DNA of 64,000 nucleotides, from contig CATWBO010000004.1 in NCBI GenBank assembly GCA_958349055.1, positions 1-64,000 of the forward strand. The letters are read 5' to 3'. The translations under genes and the position numbers were made by a program. The number at the start of each line of letters is the position of its first letter. Positions within the stretch are counted from its first letter, which is position 1. Of the stretch, positions 25,456 through 33,674 are shown in pieces. A model generated the notes under the pieces. The model was given only the letters and a program-made list of their open reading frames with translations. It did not search any database and was not told the DNA's origin. The DNA comes from an uncultured bacterium. GTDB taxonomy: Bacteria > Actinomycetota > Coriobacteriia > Coriobacteriales > Coriobacteriaceae.

Positions 25456-25595
25456 AAAATGTTGACGTTGCCATTTTGCGACACAAAAAAAGACGCGAAC
25501 CGGTGGTTCCTGTGCCTGCGAACCATCGATTCCTTATGCGTAAACGATTGAGCCGCCCGGTGGCTCTGTGTTTGCACAATGGCAACGTTAACATT
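25456..25595. promoter_or_regulatory. paired LacI-type operators upstream of the second lacE
   Basis: AAAATGTTGACGTTGCCATT (from 25456) and AATGGCAACGTTAACATT (25578-25595) are variants of one palindrome centred on ACGT, about 120 bp apart, a spacing that would permit looping. A CGGTGAACGGT motif lies at 25631-25641. Confidence 0.75.
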
Positions 25596-25753
25596 TGGGC
25601 GACAAAAGCCGTTCGGGGAAGCAAGATTGTCGGTGAACGGTAGGTTTTGGGTGGTGAGCGTATGGCGGAGGAGGCGTTAGATATACTTAAAGACGTTTCA
25701 TTTGACTGCGTAGGGTGCCACCAATGGCATCGTTGACATAGAAAGATCGACCT

Positions 25754-26758
25754 ATGGCCGCTGTTAAAAAATCGGTTTCCGTTAAGGACGTGGCGCGTCT
25801 CGCGGGCGTCTCGGAGCAGACGGTCTCGCGCACCGTGCACGATTCGCCCAGCGTGCGCCCCGAGACCAAGGAGCGCGTGCGTGCCGCCATGCGCGAGCTG
25901 GGGTATCGCCCCAATTTTGCCGGCCGTTCGCTGCGTCGCGGCAAGTTCAAGACCGTCGGCGTCGCCATGTTCAACATTACCGGCACCGGCAACCTCGACC
26001 GTATGGAGGGCTTTGCCGCCGCGGCCGACAAACATGGCTACGCCATTACCCTCACTAAAGTAGACGGGCATCCGTATACCCTCGAGAGCGCATCGTCGCG
26101 CATGAGCGCACTGCCGGTGGACGGCATGGTCGTGATCATGAACCGTATGCCGGCGGACTTTGGCACCTTCGAGCCGCTGCCCGGTATGCAGACGGTGCTC
26201 GTTACGATGTTGGAGCACCCGCTCTGTTCAACGGTCGATAACGACCAGTTCGATTGCTCGCGCCAGGTGGTCGAGTACTTGCTGGAGCAGGGGCACAAGA
26301 CCGTGCACTTTATCTCGTGCCCCGAGCGCTCGCTTTCGGGCATGCAGCGCGAGGAAGGCTGGCGTGAGACATTGCGCGCACATGGTATTGAGCCGCCGCG
26401 ACTCGTCCGTGGCGATTGGACGGCACAGAGTGGATATGCTGCCGGTCAGGCTCTGGCGGACGATCCGACCTGTACGGCCATTTATGCTTCTAACGACGCC
26501 ATGGCCTACGGCTGCATTCGCGGGCTCGAGTCGCGCGGGAAGCGCGTGCCCCAGGACGTGAGCGTAGTGGGTGTTGACGATAGTCTGGGCGACATCGTGC
26601 CTGACCGTCGCCTGACCACGGTGCGCTTTAACAACAGGCGTGTCGGCATGTGGGCGGTCGACAAGATCGCCGGTGCCGAGGGGGTTGCGTCTGGCGTGGA
26701 GCACATGCTGATCCCCGGCGTGCTCGTAGAGGGCGATACGGTGCGCGATGTACGCTAG
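25754..26758 (+). CDS. LacI-family regulator of the second lacE-lacG unit
   Basis: A 334-residue LacI protein. SVKDVARLAGVSEQTVSRTV is the helix-turn-helix and PNFAGRSLRRG the hinge. The effector domain has the FISCPERSLSGM and IYASNDAMAYG segments. It is divergent from the second lacE and followed by lacF, so it may also affect lacF. It is clearly related to the LacI proteins at 20689 and 36839 but shares their operator only in part, which suggests separate specificities. Confidence 0.9.
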   Translation: MAAVKKSVSVKDVARLAGVSEQTVSRTVHDSPSVRPETKERVRAAMRELGYRPNFAGRSLRRGKFKTVGVAMFNITGTGNLDRMEGFAAAADKHGYAITLTKVDGHPYTLESASSRMSALPVDGMVVIMNRMPADFGTFEPLPGMQTVLVTMLEHPLCSTVDNDQFDCSRQVVEYLLEQGHKTVHFISCPERSLSGMQREEGWRETLRAHGIEPPRLVRGDWTAQSGYAAGQALADDPTCTAIYASNDAMAYGCIRGLESRGKRVPQDVSVVGVDDSLGDIVPDRRLTTVRFNNRRVGMWAVDKIAGAEGVASGVEHMLIPGVLVEGDTVRDVR

Positions 26759-26818
26759 GGTGCGGACCTGTTTGGGTTGCCGCTAACTGTGTTCGATATT
26801 GTTCAGATTGGTTTAAAA

Positions 26819-26848
26819 ACCGTTCACGGTCGAAAAATGACCGTTCAT
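26819..26848. repeat. ACCGTTCACGGT motif pair upstream of lacF
   Basis: ACCGTTCACGGT (26819-26830) is a dyad of ACCGT and ACGGT arms; GACCGTTCAT follows at 26839. It is one of the recurring intergenic motif sites. Confidence 0.7.
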
Positions 26849-26972
26849 AGCTTGAAATTACGTTTTGCGCTGTTCTTTTTTGTTTGAATGTTAATGTTTC
26901 TGCCATACAGAACGCAGCGCGTATGCCCGGACGCGATGCTCTCGATTGGTTCATATGTGAAAGGAACGCAAT

Positions 26973-27311
26973 ATGGCAACCAAAGAAGAAATCTCGATGG
27001 TTGGATTCGAGATTGTCGCATACGCAGGTGACGCCCAGACCGATCTGCTTGCAGCGCTCGATGCTGCTCGCGAGGGTGATTTTGAGAAGGCCGAACAGCT
27101 GCACAAGGATGCCAGCGATGCACTTATCGGCGCCCATGACACGCAGACCAAGCTGCTTTCGCAGGAGGCCGGCGGCGGCGAGATGGAGATGACCTTCATC
27201 ATGGCCCACGCTCAGGACACCCTCATGACCACCATGATCTTGGAGAAGCAGACCCGCTTTACCATCGATGCCTACAAGCGCATCGCCGCACTCGAGGCTA
27301 AGCTCGCCTAA
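26973..27311 (+). CDS. lacF: PTS lactose-family EIIA component
   Basis: A 112-residue helical EIIA of the lactose/cellobiose family, active as a trimer. MVGFEIVAYAGDAQTDLLAA begins the first helix. MAHAQDTLMTTM carries the phospho-histidine at residue 79 and a conserved aspartate used for metal binding. AAAGGA precedes the ATG. It stands alone after the second lacI and is the only EIIA of this family in the window, so it probably feeds both LacE proteins. A terminator follows at once. Confidence 0.93.
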   Translation: MATKEEISMVGFEIVAYAGDAQTDLLAALDAAREGDFEKAEQLHKDASDALIGAHDTQTKLLSQEAGGGEMEMTFIMAHAQDTLMTTMILEKQTRFTIDAYKRIAALEAKLA

Positions 27312-27338
27312 CGAGCTCTCACAACCAAGTCCCCTTCC

Positions 27339-27371
27339 AAAAGCTCTGCCGCTACCCGCGGCAGGGCTTTT
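27339..27371 (+). terminator. terminator after lacF
   Basis: AAAAGCTCTGCCGC pairs with GCGGCAGGGCTTTT (one mismatch) around TACCC. Confidence 0.85.
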
Positions 27372-27384
27372 CTGTCCCTCAGCC

Positions 27385-27455
27385 TAAGTTGCGGTGAAAT
27401 AGGGACTGAATGGGGCTTCTAACAGCAAAAACAGTCCCTATTTCACCGCAACTTA
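27385..27455. repeat. perfect 24-bp inverted repeat containing GGGAC
   Basis: The arms at 27385-27408 and 27432-27455 are exact reverse complements over 24 bases, with a 23-base loop. The arm includes GAAATAGGGACTG. It stands between the lacF terminator and the next gene. Confidence 0.85.
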
Positions 27456-27530
27456 TTCGGCGCTGTTGGATATTTTGCTTCGTGGGTATACTTCCATCCG
27501 CAATACAGGCCGGACTGAGGAGGTATCCAA

Positions 27531-28544
27531 ATGCCGGACAACGGATCGATTCAAAAGAGAGATGCGGGCGAGATGGCTCACGGGCGCCCCGTCCAAATTA
27601 CCGAGCATACGACGGTGGCCGAACTGCAGCCTAGCCTGTCCGATGTCGTGTGTGCAAACAAAAAGTTGCAGATCGGGTTCATCGTTGCGCTCGTGGTACT
27701 GGCGCTTCTGTCGGGTTTTGTCGCGCGCCCGCATTTTGCCGACACCAAGACCTGGGACTCAACTATCGAGGTCATCGACCAAAAGAAGGGCAACGTGTTG
27801 GCGCTCACGACGTCGTGCGTGGCGCTGTCTGCGGGCATTACCGCGCTGCCGGGTGATACGGGGACGCCGGTTGCCGAGCAGCTCGCGCAGCTTTCAGGCA
27901 ACCTTGGTATCGTGCTTGCCGTGCTATACCTGGAAAAATATTTGCTCACGATTTTGTGGTCGGTTGGCTTGGGCATCTTAATCCCGCTTGCGTTGGTGCT
28001 CTTTGCGGTGTCGCTCGGCATTCACGGGCGCTGGAGCACGAGCACGGTCATCCGTCGCGTGGCAACTCGCGTGCTGGTGGTTGCCATGATCGGCATGGCG
28101 TTGGTGCCTGCAAGCGTATGGGTGTCGCAAAAGGTCGACGAAACGTATCGAGTGAGCATCGAGGCGGCCGAGCAAAAGGCGACTGACGCTGCGAGTGCGG
28201 CAGATAGCGATAACTCCAAGGCAAGCAAGAAAAAGGCCGAGTCCACAGAGTCCAAGAACGTGCTTGAGCAGCTTGCCGACGGTGCCTCGGGTCTCGTCAC
28301 GTCGGTGACCAGTGGTGCCAAGCAGATGACCGATGAGATTGTGCAGCAGGTGACCGATCTGATCGAAGGCGTCATCGTGATGATCGTGACCTCGTGCGTC
28401 ATCCCGTTACTGGTGCTCGCAGCGTTTCTGTGGCTGGGACACACGCTGCTGGGGATCGATATCTCTGGCCCGGCGAACTATTTGACGGGCCGTTTTCTGA
28501 GGGCTCCCTCCAAGCACGCCAAGAAGGGCGGGCAGACTGAGTAG
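27531..28544 (+). CDS. integral membrane protein of unknown function
   Basis: A 337-residue protein I cannot assign to a family. The N-terminal 45 residues are cytoplasmic-like. Membrane helices occur at about 48-66, 125-160 (one or two segments), 180-200 and 285-310. Between the last two lies a region of about 80 residues rich in Ala, Lys, Ser and Asp (KATDAASAADSDNSKASKKK) that is probably a coiled or disordered extracytoplasmic segment. The C-terminus is basic. AGGAGG lies before the ATG. It is flanked by a 24-bp inverted repeat and a terminator, so it is likely monocistronic. Confidence 0.7.
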   Translation: MPDNGSIQKRDAGEMAHGRPVQITEHTTVAELQPSLSDVVCANKKLQIGFIVALVVLALLSGFVARPHFADTKTWDSTIEVIDQKKGNVLALTTSCVALSAGITALPGDTGTPVAEQLAQLSGNLGIVLAVLYLEKYLLTILWSVGLGILIPLALVLFAVSLGIHGRWSTSTVIRRVATRVLVVAMIGMALVPASVWVSQKVDETYRVSIEAAEQKATDAASAADSDNSKASKKKAESTESKNVLEQLADGASGLVTSVTSGAKQMTDEIVQQVTDLIEGVIVMIVTSCVIPLLVLAAFLWLGHTLLGIDISGPANYLTGRFLRAPSKHAKKGGQTE

Positions 28545-28577
28545 CTAAAAGGATCGTTTTGCTGATCCATATCTCCG

Positions 28578-28616
28578 AAAGGGCGACCGAGATGCGTTCT
28601 CGGTCGCCCTTTTTGT
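28578..28616 (+). terminator. terminator after the membrane protein gene
   Basis: AAAGGGCGACCGAGA pairs with TCTCGGTCGCCCTTT, then TTG. Confidence 0.88.
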
Positions 28617-28666
28617 TGAGCGCGTGACCGTCCATGCCTCCGTCAGGCCCAAACGGTCGGCAATCA

Positions 28667-28755
28667 ACCGTGAACGGTATTTGTTCAAAAAAGAACAAAG
28701 TTAAACAATTAATGGTTGCACTCGATGTTCGAATGTGTTCAAATAAACATGAACA
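28667..28755. promoter_or_regulatory. lac operon upstream dyads
   Basis: ACCGTGAACGGT (28667-28678), TTGTTC-N6-GAACAA (28681-28698) and TGTTC-N10-GAACA (28736-28755) lie upstream of lacA. The latter two share a TGTTC/GAACA arm and may bind a common regulator, possibly one of the DeoR proteins (inference). Confidence 0.55.
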
Positions 28756-28849
28756 GTGAAGAACCGCACATTCAGATGCCCGGACCTGAACGCGATTCAA
28801 CACTTCCAAACAGAAACTACGCACCTGCGTATCTCTCAAGGAGGATGTC

Positions 28850-29278
28850 ATGAGGGTTGTAATCGCTTCCGATGCCGACGGTATGTCGATGAAGGAGTCC
28901 ATCAAGGAGATGCTCATCGCCGACGGTCACGAGGTCGTCGACTATTCCGAGACCCCTGCCGCGGACTTTGTCGATTCCGCGACCGCCGTTGCCAAGGACC
29001 TGCTGGAGCACAAGGATTCCCAGGGCTTCGCATTCGATAAGTACGGCGTCGGCTCCTATATGGCCGCCGTCAAGATCAAGGGCATGGTCGTCGCCAACAT
29101 TTCCGACGAGCGTTCCGCTTACATGACCCGCGAGCACAACGGCTCGCGCATGGTCACCATGGGCCCGGGCGTTGTGGGCACCGAGGTCGCCAAGAAGATC
29201 GCCCGCGAGTTCCTGCGCGCCCAGTACGCTGGCGGCCGTCACCAGATCCGTGTCGACATGCTCAACAAGATGGCCTAA
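28850..29278 (+). CDS. lacA: galactose-6-phosphate isomerase subunit LacA
   Basis: A 142-residue protein of the RpiB/LacAB fold, the same length as LacA of staphylococci and lactococci. VVIASDADGMSMKESIKEML begins the fold, GVGSYMAAVKIKGMVVANIS follows, and TREHNGSRMVTMGPGVVG carries the conserved active-site end. With LacB it converts galactose-6-P, released by LacG, to tagatose-6-P. AGGAGG precedes the ATG. It is the first gene of lacA-lacB-lacX-lacC. Confidence 0.9.
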   Translation: MRVVIASDADGMSMKESIKEMLIADGHEVVDYSETPAADFVDSATAVAKDLLEHKDSQGFAFDKYGVGSYMAAVKIKGMVVANISDERSAYMTREHNGSRMVTMGPGVVGTEVAKKIAREFLRAQYAGGRHQIRVDMLNKMA

Positions 29279-29341
29279 CGAGAGCCACCGAGAACTCGAA
29301 CTTCTACCTCAACTTGTGAATTCAGACGAAAGGACGTTCTG

Positions 29342-29866
29342 ATGAAGAAGACCATCGCAATCGGTTGCGACCATATCGTTACGGACGAGAAGATCTATCT
29401 GGCCGACCGCCTGGAGCAGGCTGGCTACAAGGTGCTCGACTGCGGCACCTACAGCCACACCCGTACGCACTATCCCATCTACGGCAAGGCCGTGGGCGAG
29501 GCCGTTGCCAGCGGCAAGGCCGACTTTGGTGTGGCCCTGTGCGGTACCGGCATCGGCATCACCAACGCCGTCAACAAGGTTCCCGGCGCCCGCTGCGCCC
29601 TGGTTCGCGACATGACCTCTGCCCTGTATGCCCGTCGCGAGCTCAACGCCAACATCGTGGGCTTTGGCGGTAAGATCACCGGCGAGTTCCTGATGGCCGA
29701 CATTATGCTTGCCTTCCTGGAGGAGCCCTACGAGAAGACCCCCGAGCACGATGCCCTGATTGCCAAGATCGACGCCTGCAATAAGGCCGATGCCGAGGCT
29801 CAGGCTGACCCGCACTTCTTTGACGAGTTCCTCGAGAAGTGGGACCGTGGCGAATACCACGACTAG
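29342..29866 (+). CDS. lacB: galactose-6-phosphate isomerase subunit LacB
   Basis: A 174-residue RpiB-fold protein close to the usual LacB length of 171. [20 protein letters not shown] starts the fold, [17 protein letters not shown] and [19 protein letters not shown] carry the catalytic cysteine and glycine-rich loop, and [11 protein letters not shown] and [14 protein letters not shown] follow. It forms the active heteromer with LacA. GAAAGGA precedes the ATG. The gap from lacA is 63 bp, so the two are cotranscribed. Confidence 0.92.
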   Translation: MKKTIAIGCDHIVTDEKIYLADRLEQAGYKVLDCGTYSHTRTHYPIYGKAVGEAVASGKADFGVALCGTGIGITNAVNKVPGARCALVRDMTSALYARRELNANIVGFGGKITGEFLMADIMLAFLEEPYEKTPEHDALIAKIDACNKADAEAQADPHFFDEFLEKWDRGEYHD

Positions 29867-29985
29867 CGGGTATCCGGCGTAATTTACTAGTCCGTTGACG
29901 GCTCGCGTTTCTGTGAGGGGGCGCGGGCCGGTTTTCTATCAGCCCCACTGACTCGGCGGGCTGGCGTACGAAAGGGAAGGCTCCT

Positions 29986-30867
29986 ATGGAGTTTGTTCTT
30001 GATAACGGTTCTATTCGTGTGGCACTGAGCACGGCTGGCGGATCGTTCACTTCGATTAAGGCCAACGGTCGCGAGTACCTGTGGCAGGGCGACCCGGCGG
30101 TCTGGTCGGGCCAGGCACCTATTTGCTTCCCGATCTGCGGCGGCCTTCGTGACGGTCGCGCGATGACTATGGGCGGCCGCGAGGTCAAGCTTGCCCGCCA
30201 CGGCTTTGCCCGCAAGCAGGAGTGGAAGCTCGAGGAGCAGGGCGACAGCATGGTTGCGCTGAGCCTAAGCTCTGCCGACCACGCCGAGCTGCTCGAGCAG
30301 TATCCGTATCCGTTTAAGATCGTCGCGCGCTACACGATCGATGCGGCTAAGGCGGCCGTGTCGTACGAGGTGACCAATGAGGGCACCGAGGATATGCCAT
30401 TCTTTGTGGGCGGTCACCCCGGCTTTAAGTGCCCGCTCGACGAGGGCGAGTCCTATGACGACTATGAACTTCGTTTTGATCAGCGTGAGGCCGCCGAGCT
30501 CTGTACTGCCGTTCCCTCGACGGGCCTGATTGATGTTGAGCATCGCAGCAAAAACCCGATGATCGGCCACGACCTGCCGCTGACCCACGAACTTTTCGAC
30601 TTCGCGGAGACCATCTTTGACGTGCTCGAGAGCCGCGTGGTCACGCTGACCAAGAAAACCGAGGACAAGGGCGTGCGTCTGACATTCCCTGATATGCCGT
30701 ACCTGATTGTATGGAGCAAGCCCGAGGGCGACTTTGTTGCGGTTGAGCCGTGGGGCGGTCTGTCCACCTGCTCCGATGAGGACGATGTCCTGGAGCACAA
30801 GCGTGGCTGCCTGGTGGCCAAGCCGGGGGAGACCGTCACCCGTGGCTTTGAGATCGAGATTCTTTAA
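29986..30867 (+). CDS. lacX: LacX-like aldose 1-epimerase family protein, second copy
   Basis: A 293-residue LacX-type protein of the same length as the copy at 8888 and very similar throughout, for example EYLWQGDPAVWSGQAP and KLARHGFARKQEWKL. This copy sits in the order lacA-lacB-lacX-lacC, similar to the Lactococcus lac operon, where LacX is a conserved but poorly understood member. GAAGG precedes the ATG. The pair of lacX-lacC blocks in the window points to an old duplication, since DNA identity is only moderate at third positions. Confidence 0.87.
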   Translation: MEFVLDNGSIRVALSTAGGSFTSIKANGREYLWQGDPAVWSGQAPICFPICGGLRDGRAMTMGGREVKLARHGFARKQEWKLEEQGDSMVALSLSSADHAELLEQYPYPFKIVARYTIDAAKAAVSYEVTNEGTEDMPFFVGGHPGFKCPLDEGESYDDYELRFDQREAAELCTAVPSTGLIDVEHRSKNPMIGHDLPLTHELFDFAETIFDVLESRVVTLTKKTEDKGVRLTFPDMPYLIVWSKPEGDFVAVEPWGGLSTCSDEDDVLEHKRGCLVAKPGETVTRGFEIEIL

Positions 30868-30923
30868 CGAGCTATCGTATGTTTGGGGACGCACACGTCG
30901 TGCCCCGGAAACAGGAGATCAAC

Positions 30924-31859
30924 ATGATTCTGACCGTTACCATGAACCCGTCGATTGATACGCGCTATCAGCTCGACAAGCTGATTATCGATGATGTGAA
31001 CCGCGTGACGCCCGAGAAAACGGCTGGCGGCAAGGGCCTCAACGTGAGCCGTGTGCTGCTGCAGCTGGGCGACGACGTGCTCGCAACCGGTCTGCTTGGC
31101 GGCCACATGGGTGCCTATATGGCCGAGCTTATGGATGTCGACGGCGTTAAGAACGACTTTGTGCCCATCGCCGGTGAGACGCGCATTTGCCTGAATATTC
31201 TGCACGAGGGTAATCAGACCGAGCTGCTGGAGAGCGGCCCGCAGATCGCCCCGGCCGAGCTCGAGGCCTTTACTGCCAAGTTCGCCGAGCTTGCAGCGAA
31301 GGCGGACGTTGTGACGCTTTCGGGCTCGCTGCCGCGCGGCGTCGATGCCGGCTACTATGCCGAGCTGGTCAAGATTGCCGAAGAGGCGGGCGCCAAGGTG
31401 CTGCTCGATACCTCGGGCGCGTCGCTGGAGGCCGCGTTGGAGTCCGACGCCAAGCCCGAGCTCGTGAAGCCCAACCTGACCGAGATCAACGGCCTGCTGG
31501 GCACGTCCTTTACCACCGACGACGTCGACGCGCTGCGCGAGGCGCTTGCCGCCGATGGCCGCTTTGCCGGTATCCCCTGGGTTGTCGTCTCGATGGGTGC
31601 CGCCGGCTCGGTGGGCTTCCACGAGGGCCGCGCGTTCCGCGCCAAGACGCCCGCGATTGCCGCTGTCAACGCGACGGGTTCCGGCGACTCGACGATCGCC
31701 GGCTTTGCACACGCCATTGCTGCCGGTGCCGATGATGTCACAGTGCTTAAGACTGCCAATACCTGCGGCAAGCTCAACGCCATGGATCCCAAGACTGGCC
31801 ACCTGGTCATGGACCGCTGGGACGAGGTCTACAACAGCGTTGAAGTAACGGAGCTGTAG
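30924..31859 (+). CDS. lacC: tagatose-6-phosphate kinase, second copy
   Basis: A 311-residue PfkB kinase, near copy of the one at 9829. TAGGKGLNVSRVL and NATGSGDSTIAGF are the two PfkB signatures with the catalytic aspartate in GSGD. I chose ATG 30924 because AGGAGA lies just upstream and the other copy begins with the same MILTVTMNPS; the frame is open 15 codons further. It completes lacA-lacB-lacX-lacC. No LacD is adjacent; the class II aldolase at 40362 may supply the next step. Confidence 0.9.
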   Translation: MILTVTMNPSIDTRYQLDKLIIDDVNRVTPEKTAGGKGLNVSRVLLQLGDDVLATGLLGGHMGAYMAELMDVDGVKNDFVPIAGETRICLNILHEGNQTELLESGPQIAPAELEAFTAKFAELAAKADVVTLSGSLPRGVDAGYYAELVKIAEEAGAKVLLDTSGASLEAALESDAKPELVKPNLTEINGLLGTSFTTDDVDALREALAADGRFAGIPWVVVSMGAAGSVGFHEGRAFRAKTPAIAAVNATGSGDSTIAGFAHAIAAGADDVTVLKTANTCGKLNAMDPKTGHLVMDRWDEVYNSVEVTEL

Positions 31860-31860
31860 A

Positions 31861-31965
31861 GTTACGCGGTTTTACCAAACCGCGTAACGGCTCGACGCTG
31901 CAAGCCCGCCAGAGCGGCAATCTGCCTTTCGTTTCAAGGCACCTTGCTCGCTCTGGCGGGTTTTC
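31861..31965 (+). terminator. double terminator after the lac operon
   Basis: GTTACGCGGTTT pairs perfectly with AAACCGCGTAAC (31861-31888). A second hairpin, CCCGCCAGAGCG with CGCTCTGGCGGG (31905-31960), ends in TTTT. Confidence 0.85.
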
Positions 31966-32003
31966 GCTGTCGTTGCTAAAACATCGACGTAATGCGGCAG
32001 ATG

Positions 32004-32042
32004 GGGACGTTCCTTTTCTGCCGGCAGTTTGGGACACTCCTT
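32004..32042. repeat. left 39-bp direct repeat flanking the ATPase cassette
   Basis: Matches 33515-33553 with a single difference over 39 bases (GGGACGT/ATCC, then CTGCCGGCAGTTTGGGACAC). The core CTGCCGGCAG is itself a palindrome. Confidence 0.9.
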
Positions 32043-32065
32043 ACGGGGCACCCCCTCCACAGCGC

Positions 32066-33367
32066 CTATGCCAGCTTGTCGATTTGCCCAATCTCCCAGA
32101 GCGGAATGTTGACGAGCGTGCCCTCGTCTCTATATGCCGCTAACGATGTTCTCACGCAGCGCTCGAGCTTGAACTTCTCGCAGGCAATCCTCAGACTCTT
32201 TGCTTTGAGATTCTCTGCCGCCTTGACCTCGAGCGGAAGCACGGTCCCCGCATGGTCGATGGCAAAGTCAGTCTCTGCATTGCCGGAGGAGGATGACCAA
32301 TACGCGGGAGTTTTGCCTTGGAGCAAAAGCTCCTGTGCGACGTATTGCTCGGTCAGCGAGCCTTTGAACTCCGTAAAAACAGCGGGCCCGTTCAGAACAA
32401 TGGCCGGCGAGAGACCGGAGAGTGCTCCGAGGATGCCGGTGTCGATGCAGAACAGCTTGAAGCCCGAGAGATCCTCGTAGCTTGTGAGCGGTGCTCTTAG
32501 GGCGGAAACGCGTGGTACCTTATGAACGATTCCATAGTCCATGAGCCACTGGAGGCTTTCCTCAAAATCGCGTGCGCGCGCCCCGGGACGAAGCGCGCCG
32601 TAGACGAACTTCTTGTTTTCCTTTGCGAGCTGGCCGGGAAGGGATTTCCAAACCAGCCTCATGCGCTCGACGATGCGGGCTGGCGCATGCTTGCCAAAAT
32701 CGGATTCGTAAGCTTCGATGATTTGCTGCTGAAGCCTGCGGGCCTCGATGAAATCGTGGGAGGCGGCGAAAGCGGAGACAACCTCTGGCATGCCACCGAC
32801 AACGAGGTATTCCTTGAGCAAGCGCTCGAGCTTTTCGGAAACGTTTGCCAGCAGGTCCATGTCTGCGGCAAGGATGGCATCTGCGAGCGGATCGCCATCG
32901 ACGGCACGAACGAACTCGACAAACCCCATGGGGCGCATGGTGAGCTGGTCGATTTTGCCGACGGGGAACGACTCGTTTTCGCGTCGGAGTGCGAGTCCCA
33001 TATAGGAGCCGGCTGCCACGATATGGTATTCCGGCGCCAGCTCGTTGAAGTATTTGAGCGAGGTGATGCCACGCGGTGCCTCTTGGATTTCGTCGAAGAT
33101 GATGAGTGTGTCTGTCGGCGTTATGGTCTGGCCGCGCAGGAGCTCTATCTGGGAGATGATGCGTTTGGGGTCAAGGCTTCCGTCGAACAGCGAACGTGCG
33201 CCCGGTTCGAGCATAAAGTCAAAACGGATGACGTTTTGATACTGCTGGCCTGCGAATTCGTTGAGAAGCCAGGTTTTTCCCGTCTGGCGGGCCCCCTTAA
33301 GCAGGAGGGGCTTGCGGTTTGCCCTAGATTTCCAAGCGATGAGTTCGTCCATTAGCTGTCGCTGCAT
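32066..33367 (-). CDS. AAA ATPase with DUF4143 domain
   Basis: A 433-residue P-loop protein of the AAA_14/DUF4143 family. KGARQTGKTWLL at about residues 20-31 is Walker A, and DTLIIFDEIQEAP Walker B. The C-terminal part holds DUF4143, with the nuclease-like motif ETDFAIDHAGTVLPLEVKAA near residue 385 (Asp, then ExK). Such genes are common, patchily distributed and of unknown function; defence or genome-conflict roles have been suggested. A 33-bp tandem repeat lies directly upstream and 39-bp direct repeats flank the whole cassette, so it looks like a unit gained by recombination. Confidence 0.87.
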   Translation of the reverse strand: MQRQLMDELIAWKSRANRKPLLLKGARQTGKTWLLNEFAGQQYQNVIRFDFMLEPGARSLFDGSLDPKRIISQIELLRGQTITPTDTLIIFDEIQEAPRGITSLKYFNELAPEYHIVAAGSYMGLALRRENESFPVGKIDQLTMRPMGFVEFVRAVDGDPLADAILAADMDLLANVSEKLERLLKEYLVVGGMPEVVSAFAASHDFIEARRLQQQIIEAYESDFGKHAPARIVERMRLVWKSLPGQLAKENKKFVYGALRPGARARDFEESLQWLMDYGIVHKVPRVSALRAPLTSYEDLSGFKLFCIDTGILGALSGLSPAIVLNGPAVFTEFKGSLTEQYVAQELLLQGKTPAYWSSSSGNAETDFAIDHAGTVLPLEVKAAENLKAKSLRIACEKFKLERCVRTSLAAYRDEGTLVNIPLWEIGQIDKLA

Positions 33368-33413
33368 ACTGCCTCCTAACGACCATGGTTAGTATAAGAC
33401 TGTTTTGGTCCTT

Positions 33414-33500
33414 CCATCGAAAAATGTGGGAGTGAACCACGTTTTTCCATCGAATAATGTGGGAGACAACCACGTTTTTCCATCGAATAATGTGGTGGTT
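33414..33500. repeat. 33-bp tandem repeat upstream of the ATPase gene
   Basis: About 2.6 copies with starts at 33414, 33447 and 33480. Each contains CCATCGAATAATGTGG and an inverted CCACGTTTTT end. The position directly before the start codon region suggests an operator array. Confidence 0.88.
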
Positions 33501-33514
33501 TAGGTCGACACCTA

Positions 33515-33553
33515 GGGACGATCCTTTTCTGCCGGCAGTTTGGGACACTCCTT
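33515..33553. repeat. right 39-bp direct repeat flanking the ATPase cassette
   Basis: The partner of 32004-32042, in the same orientation, beyond the 33-bp repeats. Together they enclose a module of about 1.5 kb. Confidence 0.9.
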
Positions 33554-33583
33554 GTTTTGGTGCAAATTAGCTATCCTTGCATC

Positions 33584-33624
33584 AAAAACGGCGTCCGTCG
33601 GCGATGTTGCCGGCGGGCGCCGTT
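33584..33624 (-). terminator. terminator of the galKT operon
   Basis: On the minus strand an AACGGCGCCCGCCGGC arm pairs with GCCGACGGACGCCGTT and runs into TTTTT. Confidence 0.8.
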
Positions 33625-33674
33625 GTCGTGTGGGCGGTTATGTCGTGGCCGCTGATGAGGCTCGAACCCGTATG

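Noticed and set aside
33324..33548. 74-codon frame upstream of the ATPase
   Set aside because: It is only a translation of the 33-bp tandem repeats and part of the 39-bp repeat.
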